Assembly (NCBI GenBank): GCA_946407735.1
Contig: CAMJPL010000031.1
Span: 1-36,383, forward strand
Source of the DNA: an uncultured Clostridia bacterium
GTDB taxonomy: Bacteria > Bacillota > Clostridia > Oscillospirales > CAG-272
Length of the DNA: 36,383 nt
Reading direction: 5' to 3'
Positions within the stretch are counted from its first letter, which is position 1. Each line of letters opens with the position of its first letter. The notes under the pieces are model-generated. The model made no database searches. It worked only from the letters and a program-made list of their open reading frames with translations, and was not told the origin of the DNA. Position numbers and translations under genes: made by a program. Below are positions 1 to 7,083 of the stretch, in pieces.

Positions 1-180
1 AGATCGTTGTTCACAACCTCCATAGCTCGATTCCGAATGTTGTTCATTCGCTGTAGCCCTCAAGGACATTCAGGAATGCTCGGTCACAGCGACATCGGCA
101 CCACCAGCAACATCTACACCCACCTCGATTACAGTGCCAAGATCGCCGCCAACAAGATCCTCGGCTATTTTACGCAGTAA
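1..180 (+). pseudogene. Tyrosine recombinase (integrase) C-terminal remnant, frameshifted
   Basis: Frame 1 reads GMLGHSDIGTTSNIYTHLD and ends in LGYFTQ-stop at 178-180. This is the C-terminal box of tyrosine recombinases: LGHS, then TT, then the YTH that carries the nucleophilic tyrosine. Upstream of the LGHS box the frame loses similarity. The expected preceding residues (ALKDIQ) are found one frame away at about 56-73, so a one-base frameshift separates them, and that frame has an in-frame stop further upstream. The HxLRH box that should precede is not readable. The gene is therefore broken, and its start lies beyond the window. It lies about 195 bases from a tRNA-Leu 3' fragment, the usual place for an integrase of a tRNA-integrating island. 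Confidence 0.75.
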
Positions 181-330
181 AACCGGTAAATCGACATCCC
201 GACCTCCGCAGGCCCAGAATCGCAGACGCCACAAGGCTTTCCGCGATTCGCTTTGTCCCTAAAACACGGTTTTCCCCTCTTTTTCACGGCTCAGTCCGAA
301 GAAAAGACTGCACCGAAAAAGGAAAGGAAA

Positions 331-370
331 AAGTCCCGAAAGCCCAGAAAAATCAAGGCTTTCGGGACTT
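331..370 (-). terminator. Intrinsic terminator behind the tRNA-Leu fragment
   Basis: A perfect 14-bp stem (331-344 pairing with 357-370) is followed on the minus strand by a T-rich run (complement of the A-rich 322-332). It stands directly behind the partial tRNA-Leu sequence in the same direction, as the terminator at 502-541 stands behind the intact tRNA. The two terminators differ in sequence. Confidence 0.75.
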
Positions 371-374
371 CCGG

Positions 375-404
375 TGGTGCCGGTGGCGGGGTTTATGAAC
401 CCCG
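375..404 (-). repeat. Partial tRNA-Leu 3' end, possible attachment-site scar
   Basis: Bases 375-394 are identical to 541-560, the acceptor 3' end (with CCA) and the start of the T arm of the intact tRNA-Leu. The match continues after a two-base insertion in the T loop (395-396) and then ends; no anticodon or D arm follows. A direct copy of a tRNA 3' end next to an integrase remnant is the usual trace of site-specific integration into a tRNA gene. A simple truncated tRNA duplicate is also possible. Confidence 0.6.
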
Positions 405-454
405 CGTTTCGCGGTATATAAAAACATTCAATTCCTAATTCACGCGAAACGCAT

Positions 455-475
455 GGAAAACGCTTCGCGTTTTCC
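455..475. repeat. Triloop palindrome (9-bp stem)
   Basis: GGAAAACGC pairs perfectly with GCGTTTTCC around a TTC loop. A smaller one, CCGCG-TTT-CGCGG, lies at 402-414. Both belong in form to the hairpins that make up the array at 36168-36379. Confidence 0.7.
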
Positions 476-501
476 GAGGTTTAAACCGATAGACTGGTAT
501 A

Positions 502-541
502 AGAAAAGCACTTCCGCGGCTGAGCGCGGCAGTGCTTTTCT
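502..541 (-). terminator. Terminator of tRNA-Leu
   Basis: An 11-bp outer stem (502-512 with 531-541) and a CCGCG/CGCGG inner stem form a hairpin directly abutting the CCA end of the tRNA. The minus-strand outer arm contains a CTTTTCTT pyrimidine run. Confidence 0.75.
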
Positions 542-627
542 GGTGCCGGTGGCGGGGTTTGAACCCGCACGTCCTTGCGGACACGGGATTTTGAGTCCCG
601 AGCGTCTGCCAATTCCACCACACCGGC
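541..627 (-). tRNA. tRNA-Leu, anticodon CAA
   Basis: The minus strand folds as a long-variable-arm tRNA. The acceptor GCCGGTG (627-621) pairs with CACCGGC (551-545), followed by discriminator A and an encoded CCA. The anticodon stem CGGGA/TCCCG encloses the loop CTCAAAA with anticodon CAA (codon UUG). The variable arm is GTCCGCAAGGAC-like, and the T arm is GCGGG-TTCAAAC-CCCGC. A -35/-10 promoter lies just upstream and a terminator directly downstream, so it is a monocistronic transcript. Confidence 0.95.
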
Positions 628-640
628 GCGGAGTGTATAT

Positions 641-669
641 ATTATATCATATCCTCCCGGCGATTTCAA
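641..669 (-). promoter_or_regulatory. Promoter of tRNA-Leu
   Basis: On the minus strand TTGAAA (669-664), a 17-bp spacer and TATAAT (646-641), with TGA just before the -10. It lies about 14 bases upstream of the tRNA 5' end. Confidence 0.85.
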
Positions 670-698
670 TAATTGCGGAAAAAATTTACGATATGACA

Positions 699-727
699 TT
701 TAAAGCGGGCGGGATATCTGGTATAAT
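699..727 (+). promoter_or_regulatory. Probable promoter of the M50-like gene pair
   Basis: TATAAT at 722-727 is preceded by TGG (extended -10) and, 17 bp upstream, by a weak -35 TTTAAA (699-704). The start codon follows at 759 with a GAGGTGG ribosome site at 747-753. Confidence 0.65.
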
Positions 728-758
728 TAAAAAAACATTCGACACCGAGGTGGGATTC

Positions 759-1889
759 ATGTTGTGCGCCGGCAGAAAATGGCCGTTTCTTATTCTCCTT
801 GCCGCCGTCGGCGCGGCGTGCGGGCTGTGCGCCGCGTCGTATTTCGCCGAAGCGGCGGCATCGGATATGCCGTTTGCCGCCTACCTTCTGCGCGTCGCGG
901 CGATGGTCGCGGCCGTCTACCTCATCTTCTTTATCCATACCGCCCTGCATGAGGCCGGGCATCTCGTATTCGGCAGGCTCACCGGCTACGGCTTCATCAG
1001 CTACCGCGTCGGCTCGCTTATGATCATGAGCGACGGCGGCCGCCTGAGGACCGCCCGATACACGGTCGCCGGGACGTCCGGACAGTGCCTGCTCTCGCCG
1101 CCGCCGAGAAGGGAAGACGGCGGATATCCGTATTTCGCCTACAATATCGGCGGTATCGCAGTCAACCTTATCATCGCCGCGATATCCTTTCTACTGTCGC
1201 TTGCCGTCGGGAGGAATACCTTCTTCGGCGCGGCGCTTTTGATATCGGCGCTGATCGGCGCCGGCACGGCGCTGACGAACGGACTGCCCTTCCTCGGCAT
1301 CGACAACGACGGGCACAACATCGCCGTCCTCGTCCGCTCGAAGGAGGCGAGGGACGCCTTCTATACGCAGCTCGAGGTCGTCTCGCGCCTGGCGCGCGGC
1401 GGGCGTCTGCGCGACGTCCCGGATGAGATCTTCGGCGGCGGCGATCACGCCCTGACAAACGCCATAACGGCCGTGGTACCGGTCTTTCTCGCCGAGCGGA
1501 AGCTCGACTCGGGCGATATCCCCGGCGCGCTCGAGGCGCTGGAAGGTCTCGCCGCGAAGGAAAGCGGGCTCACGCAGTCGATGCGCGGCCCCGTCATATG
1601 CGATCTCATCTTCTGCCGGCTGCTCACCGGAGCCGGGATCGAAGGGCTGATCGACAAGGATCAGAAGGCCTATATGAACGTCATGAGGACGTCGCCGCAA
1701 GTCCTTCGCACCGAATACGCCATCGCGAATCTCGCCGACAGAAACGGCGATAAGGCGGCGGAGATAAAAAAGAAGCTCGAGGCCTCGCTCAAAGCCCATC
1801 CTTACCGCGGCGAGGCGGAGGGCGAAAGGGAGCTTATCGCCATGATCGATTCGGCCGCCGGGACGCCCGACGCGGGTGAAAGCAAGTGA
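759..1889 (+). CDS. M50-like (site-2 protease type) membrane metalloprotease
   Basis: This is a 376-aa putative intramembrane zinc protease. HEAGH at residues 64-68 lies in a hydrophobic segment and matches the HExxH zinc motif. NGLPFLGIDNDG at 174-185 matches the second M50 motif (N-x-x-P then D), which supplies the third zinc ligand. Membrane segments are visible near residues 8-30, 42-70, 127-150 and 155-175. The soluble C-terminal part (about 190-376) is helical and could hold TPR-like repeats, but no family is recognised for it. The start at 759 is chosen over an upstream in-frame ATG because that extension reads through the tRNA gene, and 759 has a GAGGTGG ribosome site six bases away. 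Its stop overlaps the next gene, also an M50-like protein, so the two are translationally coupled. Substrate unknown. Confidence 0.8.
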   Translation: MLCAGRKWPFLILLAAVGAACGLCAASYFAEAAASDMPFAAYLLRVAAMVAAVYLIFFIHTALHEAGHLVFGRLTGYGFISYRVGSLMIMSDGGRLRTARYTVAGTSGQCLLSPPPRREDGGYPYFAYNIGGIAVNLIIAAISFLLSLAVGRNTFFGAALLISALIGAGTALTNGLPFLGIDNDGHNIAVLVRSKEARDAFYTQLEVVSRLARGGRLRDVPDEIFGGGDHALTNAITAVVPVFLAERKLDSGDIPGALEALEGLAAKESGLTQSMRGPVICDLIFCRLLTGAGIEGLIDKDQKAYMNVMRTSPQVLRTEYAIANLADRNGDKAAEIKKKLEASLKAHPYRGEAEGERELIAMIDSAAGTPDAGESK

Positions 1890-2527
1890 CGCCGTTCAGA
1901 AAAAGACTGCTGACCCTCGCCGTCTGCTCTGTCGCCGTGCTCGCGGAGTTCATCTTCCTGCATGAGCTGGGGCACTCTGTCGTCGCCCTCGCCTGCGGGG
2001 CGAGGATAACCGAATTCAGCGTCATAACGGCGCATATGCGCTCGGAGGGCGGATATTTCACGGCCTATACCGGCATGCTGCTCAACGCCGGAGGGATGCT
2101 CCTGCCGTACATCTTCGGCGTGGTCTGGCTCATCTTCTACTCCGGCAGGCGCAGAGGCGGCGTTTATCTCACCTGCGCGTTCGTCTACTACACAGCGTCG
2201 CTCTACTCCGTCACGCCGTGGATCCTCATCCCGATAACCTACGCTTACGGCTACGCGCCCGCCGGAGACGACGTGACGAAGCTGCTCATCACCTACTCGG
2301 CGCTCGGCGGCAGTCCGGTGACCGTATCGTGCGCGGCGGCGCTGATGCTGGTGTTCTATCTCGCCCTGCTTTTCAGAAAGGAGCCGGTCCGCGATTTCAT
2401 GGACTATATGGCTGGAAAAAGCGTCCGGGAAGACGGCGCGGAAGCGGCGGACGGTAAGACAGACGATAAGACAGGCGGTAAGACGGACGATGAGACGGGC
2501 GACGAAACAGACGATAAAAACAGATAA
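1886..2527 (+). CDS. Second M50-like membrane metalloprotease
   Basis: A 213-aa membrane protein starting at a GTG that overlaps the previous stop (GTGA), typical of coupled partners. HELGH at residues 26-30 lies at the end of the first membrane segment. Further hydrophobic segments lie near 62-85, 92-120 and 140-165. The family resembles Peptidase_M50B-like proteins; the Asp that would complete the zinc site is not certain. After about residue 175 the chain becomes a charged low-complexity tail made of degenerate KTDD/ETGD/KTGG units, encoded by imperfect tandem repeats around 2453-2520 (DNA GACGATAAGACAGG-like). This tail is probably disordered and may vary in length between strains. The two proteins may form a heteromeric protease; that is inference from coupling. 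Confidence 0.75.
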   Translation: MTPFRKRLLTLAVCSVAVLAEFIFLHELGHSVVALACGARITEFSVITAHMRSEGGYFTAYTGMLLNAGGMLLPYIFGVVWLIFYSGRRRGGVYLTCAFVYYTASLYSVTPWILIPITYAYGYAPAGDDVTKLLITYSALGGSPVTVSCAAALMLVFYLALLFRKEPVRDFMDYMAGKSVREDGAEAADGKTDDKTGGKTDDETGDETDDKNR

Positions 2528-2551
2528 CGGACCGCACCGGCGGTCCGTTTT
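2528..2551 (+). terminator. Terminator of the M50-like pair
   Basis: CGGACCGC (2528-2535) pairs with GCGGTCCG (2540-2547), followed by TTTT. The stem begins at the base right after the stop codon. Confidence 0.85.
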
Positions 2552-2568
2552 CGCATTATAATGCGTTA

Positions 2569-2916
2569 TTATTCGGCGGTTTCCTCGGCCGGGACGGCGT
2601 CCTCGCCGAGAGCCTCTCTGTTGAAGCGCTCGAGCCAGCTCACGCCGATGTCGAGAGCCTCGGAGAGACCGCTCTTGAAGAACTGCTTCACCATCCGCTC
2701 GCTCTCGGGCTTGGTGCGGTCGGTGGAGAGGATCTGGACGATCATCTGATCCGGCACGTCCTCGGCCGTCCCGCCTTCGCCCGTCTCGGCCTTCTTCATC
2801 GACATGATGAGGATCTGGAGGTAGTAGGGATCCTTCATGTCGCCGTAAATTATCTGTCCGTCCCCGCGCACCAGCGGCTTGTCGCGGTAGAGGGTGTATT
2901 TCATCTCGTTTGCCAT
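2569..2916 (-). CDS. Small protein of unknown function
   Basis: A 115-aa soluble protein with no signal peptide and no motif I recognise. The N-terminal part (MKYTLYRDKPLVRGDGQIIY) looks like a beta hairpin, the middle is helical with several Met and Lys residues, and the end is acidic (ALGEDAVPAEETAE). AAGGAG stands five bases before the ATG, so the start is sound. It follows the DUF4380-like gene on the same strand, 162 bases away, with a palindromic repeat between them. Function unknown. Confidence 0.7.
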   Translation of the reverse strand: MANEMKYTLYRDKPLVRGDGQIIYGDMKDPYYLQILIMSMKKAETGEGGTAEDVPDQMIVQILSTDRTKPESERMVKQFFKSGLSEALDIGVSWLERFNREALGEDAVPAEETAE

Positions 2917-2982
2917 GATCGCTCCTTGAATCCGCGGGCAGAGACGCGCCGACGCGCCGCCCGCTTCAAAAAAATATGTTTC

Positions 2983-3063
2983 TGTATCAAAAGTCTTTGC
3001 CGGAAGGTGGGGGTTCGGGGGCGGAAACCTGCTTTCTTCAGAAAGCGGGTTTCCGCCCCCGAA
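2983..3063 (+). repeat. Dispersed 3'-end palindrome, copy 1
   Basis: TGTATCAAAAGTCTT (2983-2997), a G-rich link, then a 24-bp inverted repeat (3014-3037 with 3040-3063, one G-T pair) around a TC centre. It lies 15 bases behind the stop codon of the DUF4380-like gene (minus strand), with the palindrome nearest the stop. The minus-strand arm is not followed at once by a T run, so it is not a standard terminator. Confidence 0.85.
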
Positions 3064-3078
3064 ATAATGATATCTCTC

Positions 3079-4011
3079 TTATAAAAGTCCCCTGATGTTC
3101 GTCTCGACGAAGCGCTCGAGGGAGGAGTTGTCCTCGTTCGGGAAGACAACGCCGTCAGAGACGATCCAGCGCTCGGTATGGGTTATCGACTGGCCGGGGT
3201 CCATATCGTACATCGGGGAGAGGGACTCGACCTCGAGGAAATGCTCGTTGGTGAAGATCTCGTTGTCGCAGCCCCAGTCGGGGTAGACGCCGTCATGATA
3301 CTCGGGCGTGAAGGTCTTAATCAGCATCTGGCCGTGGTTGAGATAGGCCATCCAGCCCTCGGTGTTGTTGATGCCGACCTTGAATTTCTCCTTCACCGAG
3401 ACGTCCTGCCTCAGGGTGATGTAGTCGTCGCCGAAGAAGGCGCGGCTGTCGGTCAGACGGGTGTACGGCCAGAGAGCCACGAGGCGGTTGGAGAGCAGGG
3501 CGGTGTCGTCGCTCGACTGCGGGATTATCGCCATGCCGCCCTTGTCGGTCACGGTGAGGCACCAGATCGCGCCGGTCTTCGGCTTGTCGGAGCCGTTCTC
3601 CATCGTGTGTATCACATCGAAGAAGGGGCGGGAATCGTCCATCACGATCTCCATCGTCTCGGCGAGGCCGGTGACCTCCTGCTTCTGCGGCTGGAAGACG
3701 GCGCCGGAAGCCGTCGAGTGATAGCGAATCGGTTCGTTGTCGGGATAATACGAGAGCGGCATGTCCTCCGGGCTCAGCCACATGCGGTGGCCGCCGTAGA
3801 TGTACCATGTCTTTCCCTCGCCGAAGGCGGAGGAAACGTCCTGCGAGAAGACGAGCTGATCGTCGTTCCACATAAGGTTCGGCTTTCCCGGCGCCGAGCA
3901 GGCGATGATCCTCGGCCCGACGTCGACGGTGACCGTCACCGAAACCTTGCCGTTTGAGATCTCAATGCACTTTCCGAAGTTTTTGTACTGAATTTCTTTC
4001 GTCTGTACCAT
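3079..4011 (-). CDS. DUF4380-like protein (mutarotase-like fold)
   Basis: A 310-aa soluble protein. The N-terminal pattern (VGPRIIACSAPGKPNLMW at about 27-44, then GGHRMWLSPED at about 74-84) is characteristic of DUF4380/DUF4432-type proteins, a galactose-mutarotase-like beta sandwich that binds sugars. The reaction is not established. GWMAYLNHGQ and YPDWGCDNEIFTN in the C-terminal half fit the same fold. There is no signal peptide, so it is cytosolic. It is transcribed from its own strong promoter (4055-4083) and lies beside a solute-binding lipoprotein and opposite a sugar dehydrogenase, so a role in carbohydrate handling is likely. AAAGG stands about 14 bases before the ATG, a weak ribosome site. 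Confidence 0.75.
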   Translation of the reverse strand: MVQTKEIQYKNFGKCIEISNGKVSVTVTVDVGPRIIACSAPGKPNLMWNDDQLVFSQDVSSAFGEGKTWYIYGGHRMWLSPEDMPLSYYPDNEPIRYHSTASGAVFQPQKQEVTGLAETMEIVMDDSRPFFDVIHTMENGSDKPKTGAIWCLTVTDKGGMAIIPQSSDDTALLSNRLVALWPYTRLTDSRAFFGDDYITLRQDVSVKEKFKVGINNTEGWMAYLNHGQMLIKTFTPEYHDGVYPDWGCDNEIFTNEHFLEVESLSPMYDMDPGQSITHTERWIVSDGVVFPNEDNSSLERFVETNIRGLL

Positions 4012-4054
4012 CGGTATGCCAGCCTTTCGGGTGAAAACAATTTATCTGTTCTAT

Positions 4055-4083
4055 ATTATACCACATATCGCGCGGTTTGTCAA
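4055..4083 (-). promoter_or_regulatory. Promoter of the DUF4380-like gene
   Basis: Minus strand: TTGACA (4083-4078), 17-bp spacer, TATAAT (4060-4055), with TGG as extended -10. A full consensus promoter. Confidence 0.9.
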
Positions 4084-4099
4084 ATCCGACGCACCGGGA

Positions 4100-5542
4100 T
4101 CAACCGAACTCGGCGATGACGTCCGCGAGAGCGGTCTCGTTCTTCTCGCGGTTCTTTTCGACGAACGACCCGATGTCGTAGTTGTTCTTTCCCATCTGGG
4201 TATAGAGAGAATCGCTGAATTTTGTGCCGGTGATCTTTATCACGTAGGACACGCTCGACTTTATCAGGTCCAGCATCTCCTCCGACTCGTTGTCGCGCGC
4301 GCTCTTGCCCTTGAGCATGATGTCGTAATACGCCGGGTAGACGGTTTTCGACGATTCATACGACAGCGCCTCCAGCATTATGCCGGTGAAATCCCGATCT
4401 TGGGCGGATACCGGCACGAACATGGCGTGAGCGTTCGGGCTCACGTTCTGGTACTTCTGCTGGCTCTCCTCGTACATCGGCACGGGCAGGATGCCGAAGT
4501 CGGTGTCCATTGTGCGCTGATTCACGGTGTTGTTGAGCGAGTTGCAGTTGAAAAGCACCTCGTCCTGCATGAATTTCGTGATGTCGCCGATGTAGAATAT
4601 GTCGTTCTGACCCATGGTGTCGAGGATCTTTGTGTAGACGTCGGCGAAGCGCTCGGTATAGCAGTAAAAATACGGTATGCCGTCGTCGCCCTGCTTCACG
4701 ATCTCGGCGTCGCCGCCGGTCAGCAGAGCCTCGTAAAGCCCGGTGACGCCCCAGCTCATCACACCGTAGCGGTCGCCCTGACCCATCCTGCCGTCGCCGT
4801 CGATGTCCTCGACGACCTTAAGGCCCATTTCCGTCATCTTGTCTATCGTCCAGCGGTAATCCCGGACGATGTCATACGGGTTCTCAAGGCCGAAATCGTC
4901 GATCATCTTTTTGTTGAAATAGAAGGCGCGGCAGTTGTCGAGCTGCAGGAATATGAGATCGCTGAACGAATAGTACAGCTTCCCGCAGAAGGACAGCTTA
5001 TCCTTCGCGTTCTGATCCCACCACGGCGCCTCGAGGTCGATGTACGGCATCGTCATGAGGTCGACGGCGTACCCTGCGGTGACGCAGGACATTATGTCGG
5101 TCAGGGTGGCGAAGGTGACGCCGAAGGCGTCGTCCCCGGCGGATATCGCCTTCTTCGCCTGAGACAGGCTGCCGTGCGTGTCGGTTATCTTTACGTCGTA
5201 CTGCTCCTCGACCGAGCGGCAGCGCTCGTACAGCGCGTCGTTTAGCGCCTCTCCGTCGAGCTCGGCGGGATAGATCTCCGAATCGACGTACTTGCTCTCG
5301 CCGTAGAAGGTGTTGAAAAGCACGAATTCCCGGCCGCCGTATGTCTCGTCCGGCAGATCCGGGCGGATCTCCGCGGCTGCAGTCTCCGTCTCTTCGGCGG
5401 CGGAAACCGCAGCCGTCTCCGCCTCCGTCATGGCGGCGGAAGGCTGTGATGCGCCGTCCCCGCATGAGACGAGGACCGGGATCATCATAAGCGGCGATAA
5501 AAACGCGGAAAAAAGACGTCGGATCCGTATTCCGGAGCTCAT
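4100..5542 (-). CDS. Solute-binding lipoprotein 1 (carbohydrate ABC type)
   Basis: A 480-aa lipoprotein. The signal peptide ends in LVSC with the lipid-bearing cysteine at residue 27, then a Ser/Thr/Glu/Ala linker (about 28-60), then a family 1-type extracellular solute-binding fold. Residues 246-257 (DIDGDGRMGQGD) form an EF-hand-like D-x-D-x-D-G-5x-D loop, probably binding calcium. The motif PYIDLEAPWW lies at about 166-175. Two more lipoproteins in the window (12056-13525 and 22967-24451) share the same architecture. No permease or ATPase gene lies beside it, so it either serves a distant transporter or binds glycans at the surface. The start at 5542 is preferred over 5578 because GAGGGGG precedes it by nine bases. 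Ligand unknown. Confidence 0.85.
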   Translation of the reverse strand: MSSGIRIRRLFSAFLSPLMMIPVLVSCGDGASQPSAAMTEAETAAVSAAEETETAAAEIRPDLPDETYGGREFVLFNTFYGESKYVDSEIYPAELDGEALNDALYERCRSVEEQYDVKITDTHGSLSQAKKAISAGDDAFGVTFATLTDIMSCVTAGYAVDLMTMPYIDLEAPWWDQNAKDKLSFCGKLYYSFSDLIFLQLDNCRAFYFNKKMIDDFGLENPYDIVRDYRWTIDKMTEMGLKVVEDIDGDGRMGQGDRYGVMSWGVTGLYEALLTGGDAEIVKQGDDGIPYFYCYTERFADVYTKILDTMGQNDIFYIGDITKFMQDEVLFNCNSLNNTVNQRTMDTDFGILPVPMYEESQQKYQNVSPNAHAMFVPVSAQDRDFTGIMLEALSYESSKTVYPAYYDIMLKGKSARDNESEEMLDLIKSSVSYVIKITGTKFSDSLYTQMGKNNYDIGSFVEKNREKNETALADVIAEFG

Positions 5543-5595
5543 GGCACCAATCCCCCTCAAAGCGTACCGCAAGTTCATTATATATCTTTATCATA

Positions 5596-5624
5596 ATTAT
5601 ACAGCATGATAAATCGGATTTCAA
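5596..5624 (-). promoter_or_regulatory. Promoter of solute-binding lipoprotein 1
   Basis: Minus strand: TTGAAA (5624-5619), 17-bp spacer, TATAAT (5601-5596). Confidence 0.85.
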
Positions 5625-5695
5625 CAGATGTTGTGTGAATAGTTGAGATAAATAATGAAAAAACGCGCGAAATCCGCGCGGGAATCAAAAAACGC

Positions 5696-5724
5696 TTGAC
5701 AAACGCCGCGCGATGTGATAAAAT
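5696..5724 (+). promoter_or_regulatory. Promoter of the Gfo/Idh/MocA gene
   Basis: TTGACA (5696-5701), 17-bp spacer, TAAAAT (5719-5724) with TGA before the -10. The spacer (CGCGCGATGTGA) is very like that of the DUF4380-like gene (CGCGCGATATGTGG). The two genes could share control, or simply share promoter style. Confidence 0.85.
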
Positions 5725-5767
5725 CGTTTTGCACACGCGAAAACGCAATCTACGGAGGATAAATCAT

Positions 5768-6871
5768 ATGAGCTCAATGCGCACGGTAAAGGTCGGCATC
5801 ATCGGCTGCGGCGGCATAGCCAACGGCAAGCATATGCCGGCGCTCAAAAAATGCGACAACGTCGAGATGATCGCCTTCTGCGACATCATCGAGGAGAGGG
5901 CGGCAAAGGCTGCCGCCGACTACGGGACGGACGGCGCGAAGGTCTTCACCGACTACCGCGACCTTCTGGCGATGAAGGACATCGAGGTCGTCCATGTCCT
6001 GACGCCGAACTATAAGCACGCCGAGATCTCCATCGCGGCGCTCGACGCCGGAAAGCACGTCATGTGCGAGAAGCCGATGGCCACCACCTCGGTCGAGGCG
6101 AGAGCCATGTGCGAGGCGGCGAAAAGAAACGGGAAAAAGCTCACCGTCGGCTATCAGAGCCGCTCGGAGGCGTCGTATCAGTACGCCCACAACTATATCG
6201 CCGCAGGAAAGCTGGGCGAGGTCTATTACTTCAAGGCGCCGGCGATCCGCCGCCGCGGAGTCCCGACATGGGGCGTCTTCATGGACGAGGAAAAGCAGGG
6301 CGGCGGCCCGATGATCGACATCGGCACGCACTCCATCGACGCGGCTCTCTACGTCGTCAACAACTACGACGTCGCCTCCGTCACCGGCGCGGTAAACAAC
6401 AAGCTCAAGTACTACGCCAAGGACAACGGCGACTGGGGAGCCTGGGGCGAGGACAGACCGTTCACCGTCGAGGACAGCGCCATGGGCATGGTCCGCTTCA
6501 AGAACGGCGCGACGATGTACGTCGAGGCCTCGTGGCTGCTCAACGTCCAGGACGGCGGGCATCCCACCTTCTGCGGCACGCTCGGAGGCATCGAGCTGAT
6601 GAACGGCGGCGTCGCGATAAACGGCGAGCGACCGGATGAAAAGGGCGAGATGAAGCTGTTCGCCGACCTGTACAAGCCGACCCCGGCCGACAGGACGTAT
6701 TTCAAAGACGAAAACCTCACCTCGTCGGAGTATGAGGCCCGCCAGTGGATACAGGCCGTCGTCGAGGATATCGACCCGATCACGCTGCCCGAGCAGGCTG
6801 CCGTCGTGTCCGAGATAATCGAGGCCATCTATAAGAGCGGCAGGACCGGCAGAACGGTGTATTTCGACTGA
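5768..6871 (+). CDS. Gfo/Idh/MocA family NAD(P)-dependent oxidoreductase
   Basis: A 367-aa cytosolic dehydrogenase. The N-terminal Rossmann domain opens with VGIIGCGGIANG (residues 9-20, GxGxxA-type nucleotide site). EKP at 101-103 supplies the family's catalytic lysine, and GGGPMIDIGTHSIDA (about 180-195) carries the Asp/His pair of the active site. The C-terminal alpha/beta domain follows to the usual length. These enzymes oxidise or reduce a hydroxyl on sugars, inositols or amino sugars; the substrate cannot be read from sequence. The start at 5768 has GGAGG ten bases upstream and a consensus promoter; an ORF extension from 5696 would begin inside that promoter. It is monocistronic, ending at the bidirectional terminator 6988-7015. 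Confidence 0.92.
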   Translation: MSSMRTVKVGIIGCGGIANGKHMPALKKCDNVEMIAFCDIIEERAAKAAADYGTDGAKVFTDYRDLLAMKDIEVVHVLTPNYKHAEISIAALDAGKHVMCEKPMATTSVEARAMCEAAKRNGKKLTVGYQSRSEASYQYAHNYIAAGKLGEVYYFKAPAIRRRGVPTWGVFMDEEKQGGGPMIDIGTHSIDAALYVVNNYDVASVTGAVNNKLKYYAKDNGDWGAWGEDRPFTVEDSAMGMVRFKNGATMYVEASWLLNVQDGGHPTFCGTLGGIELMNGGVAINGERPDEKGEMKLFADLYKPTPADRTYFKDENLTSSEYEARQWIQAVVEDIDPITLPEQAAVVSEIIEAIYKSGRTGRTVYFD

Positions 6872-6959
6872 AAAAAGACATATAGGGAGAAAACCGCCGG
6901 GAAAGGCCGTGTCTCATACGGATGATCAGAGAACCGGCAGATCGGGAAGCGTATATCAC

Positions 6960-6978
6960 AAATCCGCGCAGCGGATTT
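6960..6978. repeat. Triloop palindrome (8-bp stem)
   Basis: AAATCCGC-GCA-GCGGATTT, perfect, in the 212-base gap between convergent genes and just before the terminator. Same form as the hairpins in the right-edge array. Confidence 0.7.
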
Positions 6979-6987
6979 ATATCGTTG

Positions 6988-7015
6988 AAAAAACCGTCCC
7001 TTCGGACGGTTTTTT
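6988..7015. terminator. Bidirectional terminator
   Basis: AAAAAACCGTCC pairs with GGACGGTTTTTT around CTTC. With A and T runs on both sides it can end transcription of the dehydrogenase (plus) and of the ABC permease (minus). Nothing else is seen in 6872-7083 apart from the small palindrome at 6960. Confidence 0.9.
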
Positions 7016-7083
7016 CATGACTTTATCTGACGGGATTACACCCCTGCAAAACACAGAGGACTGCCCTTGGCGACTGAACCCGC

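Noticed and set aside
453..758. Longer N-terminus for the first M50-like protein
   Set aside because: The extension translates the tRNA-Leu gene and its terminator; a ribosome site and the membrane segment point to the start at 759.
4016..5245. 409-codon plus-strand frame opposite solute-binding lipoprotein 1
   Set aside because: Antisense shadow of a lipoprotein gene with a lipobox and paralogues; the composition (Val/Leu/Arg/His/Asp) is typical of such shadows, and it has no ribosome site.
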